From Prorocentrum cordatum (lineage: Eukaryota > Sar > Dinophyceae > Prorocentrales > Prorocentraceae): 64,000 nt of DNA. The stretch lies in assembly GCA_963575745.1 (NCBI GenBank), contig CAUYUJ010019376.1, forward strand, positions 62,001-126,000, given 5' to 3'. A program made the position numbers and the translations under genes. A model generated the notes under the pieces. It made no database searches, was not told where the DNA came from, and was given only the letters and a program-made list of their open reading frames with translations. Below are positions 62,764-64,000 of the stretch, piece by piece; the first letter of the stretch is position 1; each line of letters starts with the position of its first letter.

Positions 62764-64000
62764 AGCTTCCTAGCTCGACTTAAGTTGAGAAAACCGACAG
62801 CACCTACCAACATTCTGACTTATAGTGAATATTATTTGACCTCTGAATGCGACAGGCGGACGCGTCTCATGTCTGCGAATCGACTCCTGTCATTACCAGC
62901 GCTGGAGCCCCCCTACAGCCCGAGTTAAGTGCAGAAAACCGACAGCATCTCTCAGGATGACTCGAACAATACAATAGTTTCGCAGACCTAATTCGGGCAG
63001 CAGACCGAGTTCCGAGCTCTGGATTCGACAGACGGACGCGCATGATCTCGTCGAATCGATTCATGTGAGAACCAGCACTGTAGCCTGCTCTCAGCGCAAG
63101 TTGAGTGAAGAAAACCGAGAGCATCTCACAAGATGATTCGACCAATACGAATAATTTCGCGAGTCTAGATCGGGCAGCTGACCGAGCTCAGGGCTCGGGA
63201 TTCGACAGACAAACGCAACAGACGATTCTCAATCAGTTTCTGTAGATATCAGCTTTGTAGCTGTCATACAGCTCGAGTTAAGCACAGAAAATCGAGAGTT
63301 CCTGTCAAAATGACTCGAATACTACGGATAGGTTTGCGAACCTAGCTCGGCTCACAGACCGAGTTCAGACCTCTAACTTAGACAGGCGAACGCGCCTAAT
63401 CATTCTACATCGATTAGCTGTGCTCACCAGCTCTGTAGCTGCTCTACAGCTCGAGTTATCTTCAGAAAACCGTCAGCGCGTATCAAGATGACTCAAAACG
63501 GCCGATCCCGCCAGAGTGCTTTTCGATAGTAATATTCACCCGATCGAGCTGAGATCAAGATGGCGAGCGGAAATAAGATCGAATATCACGGGAAAAAATA
63601 CTAGAGCTCTAACGAATTGTTGAATTTCGAGAACCAAATTTTCAACCGACCAAAAGTCACCAAAAGTTCCGTCGAGACTGGCGCCGGCGGTGAACCGTCA
63701 ACCTGGTCACCGCCGGGAACCCCGTAGAGCTCCTCTCACTAGTAAGAGTGCAGAGAATCGACACATAATCAAAAAATTAAGATTTTTCGAAAATCTTCAA
63801 ATTCGATTTTTTCAATGTTTATATTCGCTCAGTTCCTGGAAGTCAACTCATGCAAAAATGTATCGAGAGAGATGAGCTGCTGTCAGAGAGGAGTTTATAT
63901 GCCAATGCTCGGCGTAAAAATCTGCTTTCTTAACATAAATGGTCAAATATCTTTCAAATTTTCGCAAAACCACCCAAAAGTTATCACATTGTTCGCCTCG
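62764..64000 (+). repeat. Satellite block right of LINE-B
   Basis: CTAGCTCGACTTAAGTTGAG then 177-bp-type monomers to about 63670, a motif copy at 63681-63731, then the start of a type 1 unit (AAAATCTGCTTTCTTAACAT, AAAACCACCCAAAAGTTATC). It continues beyond the window. It aligns segment by segment with 55025-56015. No gene. Confidence 0.88.

Overview
This window reads as nuclear DNA of a dinoflagellate; I cannot name the species. It is low in ordinary genes and full of simple repeats, minisatellites and decayed retroelements. Four things point to a dinoflagellate. There are several degenerate copies of reverse-transcriptase polyprotein families I associate with these genomes. A motif close to the dinoflagellate spliced leader recurs three times. 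A kinase gene contains introns with terminal inverted repeats (introner-like). Two LINEs carry an ADN instead of ADD RT motif. These family recognitions are from memory and were not checked against any database. There is an assembly gap of 100 Ns at 10968-11067.

Layout. 1-2145 (minus) is the decayed RT core of a non-LTR element with restriction-like-endonuclease architecture. 3690-6640 holds two blocks of a roughly 90-bp minisatellite. 8427-21652 carries five copies (A-E) of one composite repeat family with a common left end, a common right end, an 11-bp inverted terminal motif and an internal 73-bp minisatellite. Copy D is the longest and carries an ORF; B and C look like internal deletion derivatives of it. 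10110-11067 is a CCNGGC/CCT low-complexity tract running into the gap. 12029-13893 (minus) is a decayed dinoflagellate-type retroelement ORF. 22950-28300 has lower GC and holds broken coding sequences, a zinc-finger fragment and one intact ORF (27034-27735). 29540-31086 (minus) is the best host gene, a three-exon protein kinase with a MGCSES N-terminus. 31219-33178 holds three short fold-back (MITE-like) elements. 34723-36425 (minus) is a 5'-truncated RT/endonuclease retroelement.

36640-64000 is a different kind of DNA: an AT-richer satellite of about 177-bp monomers in 1.1-1.7 kb higher-order units, punctuated by a palindromic GGCGGTAA...TTACCGCC motif. Three related APE-type LINEs lie in it: LINE-C (38064 to about 40110, plus), LINE-A (49257-54993, minus) and LINE-B (56870-62763, minus).

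The most interesting system is this LINE family. (1) In all three copies ORF1 and ORF2 are in one frame, separated by a single stop codon (TAG, TGA, TGA), with no ATG before the endonuclease SWN motif, which suggests stop-codon readthrough. (2) The RNase H motifs occur in circularly permuted order in A and B. (3) The RT motif C is WADN in both. (4) A is inserted exactly in the loop of the palindromic satellite motif with an 8-bp target duplication, and B and C have flanks in the same motif, suggesting target-specific integration.
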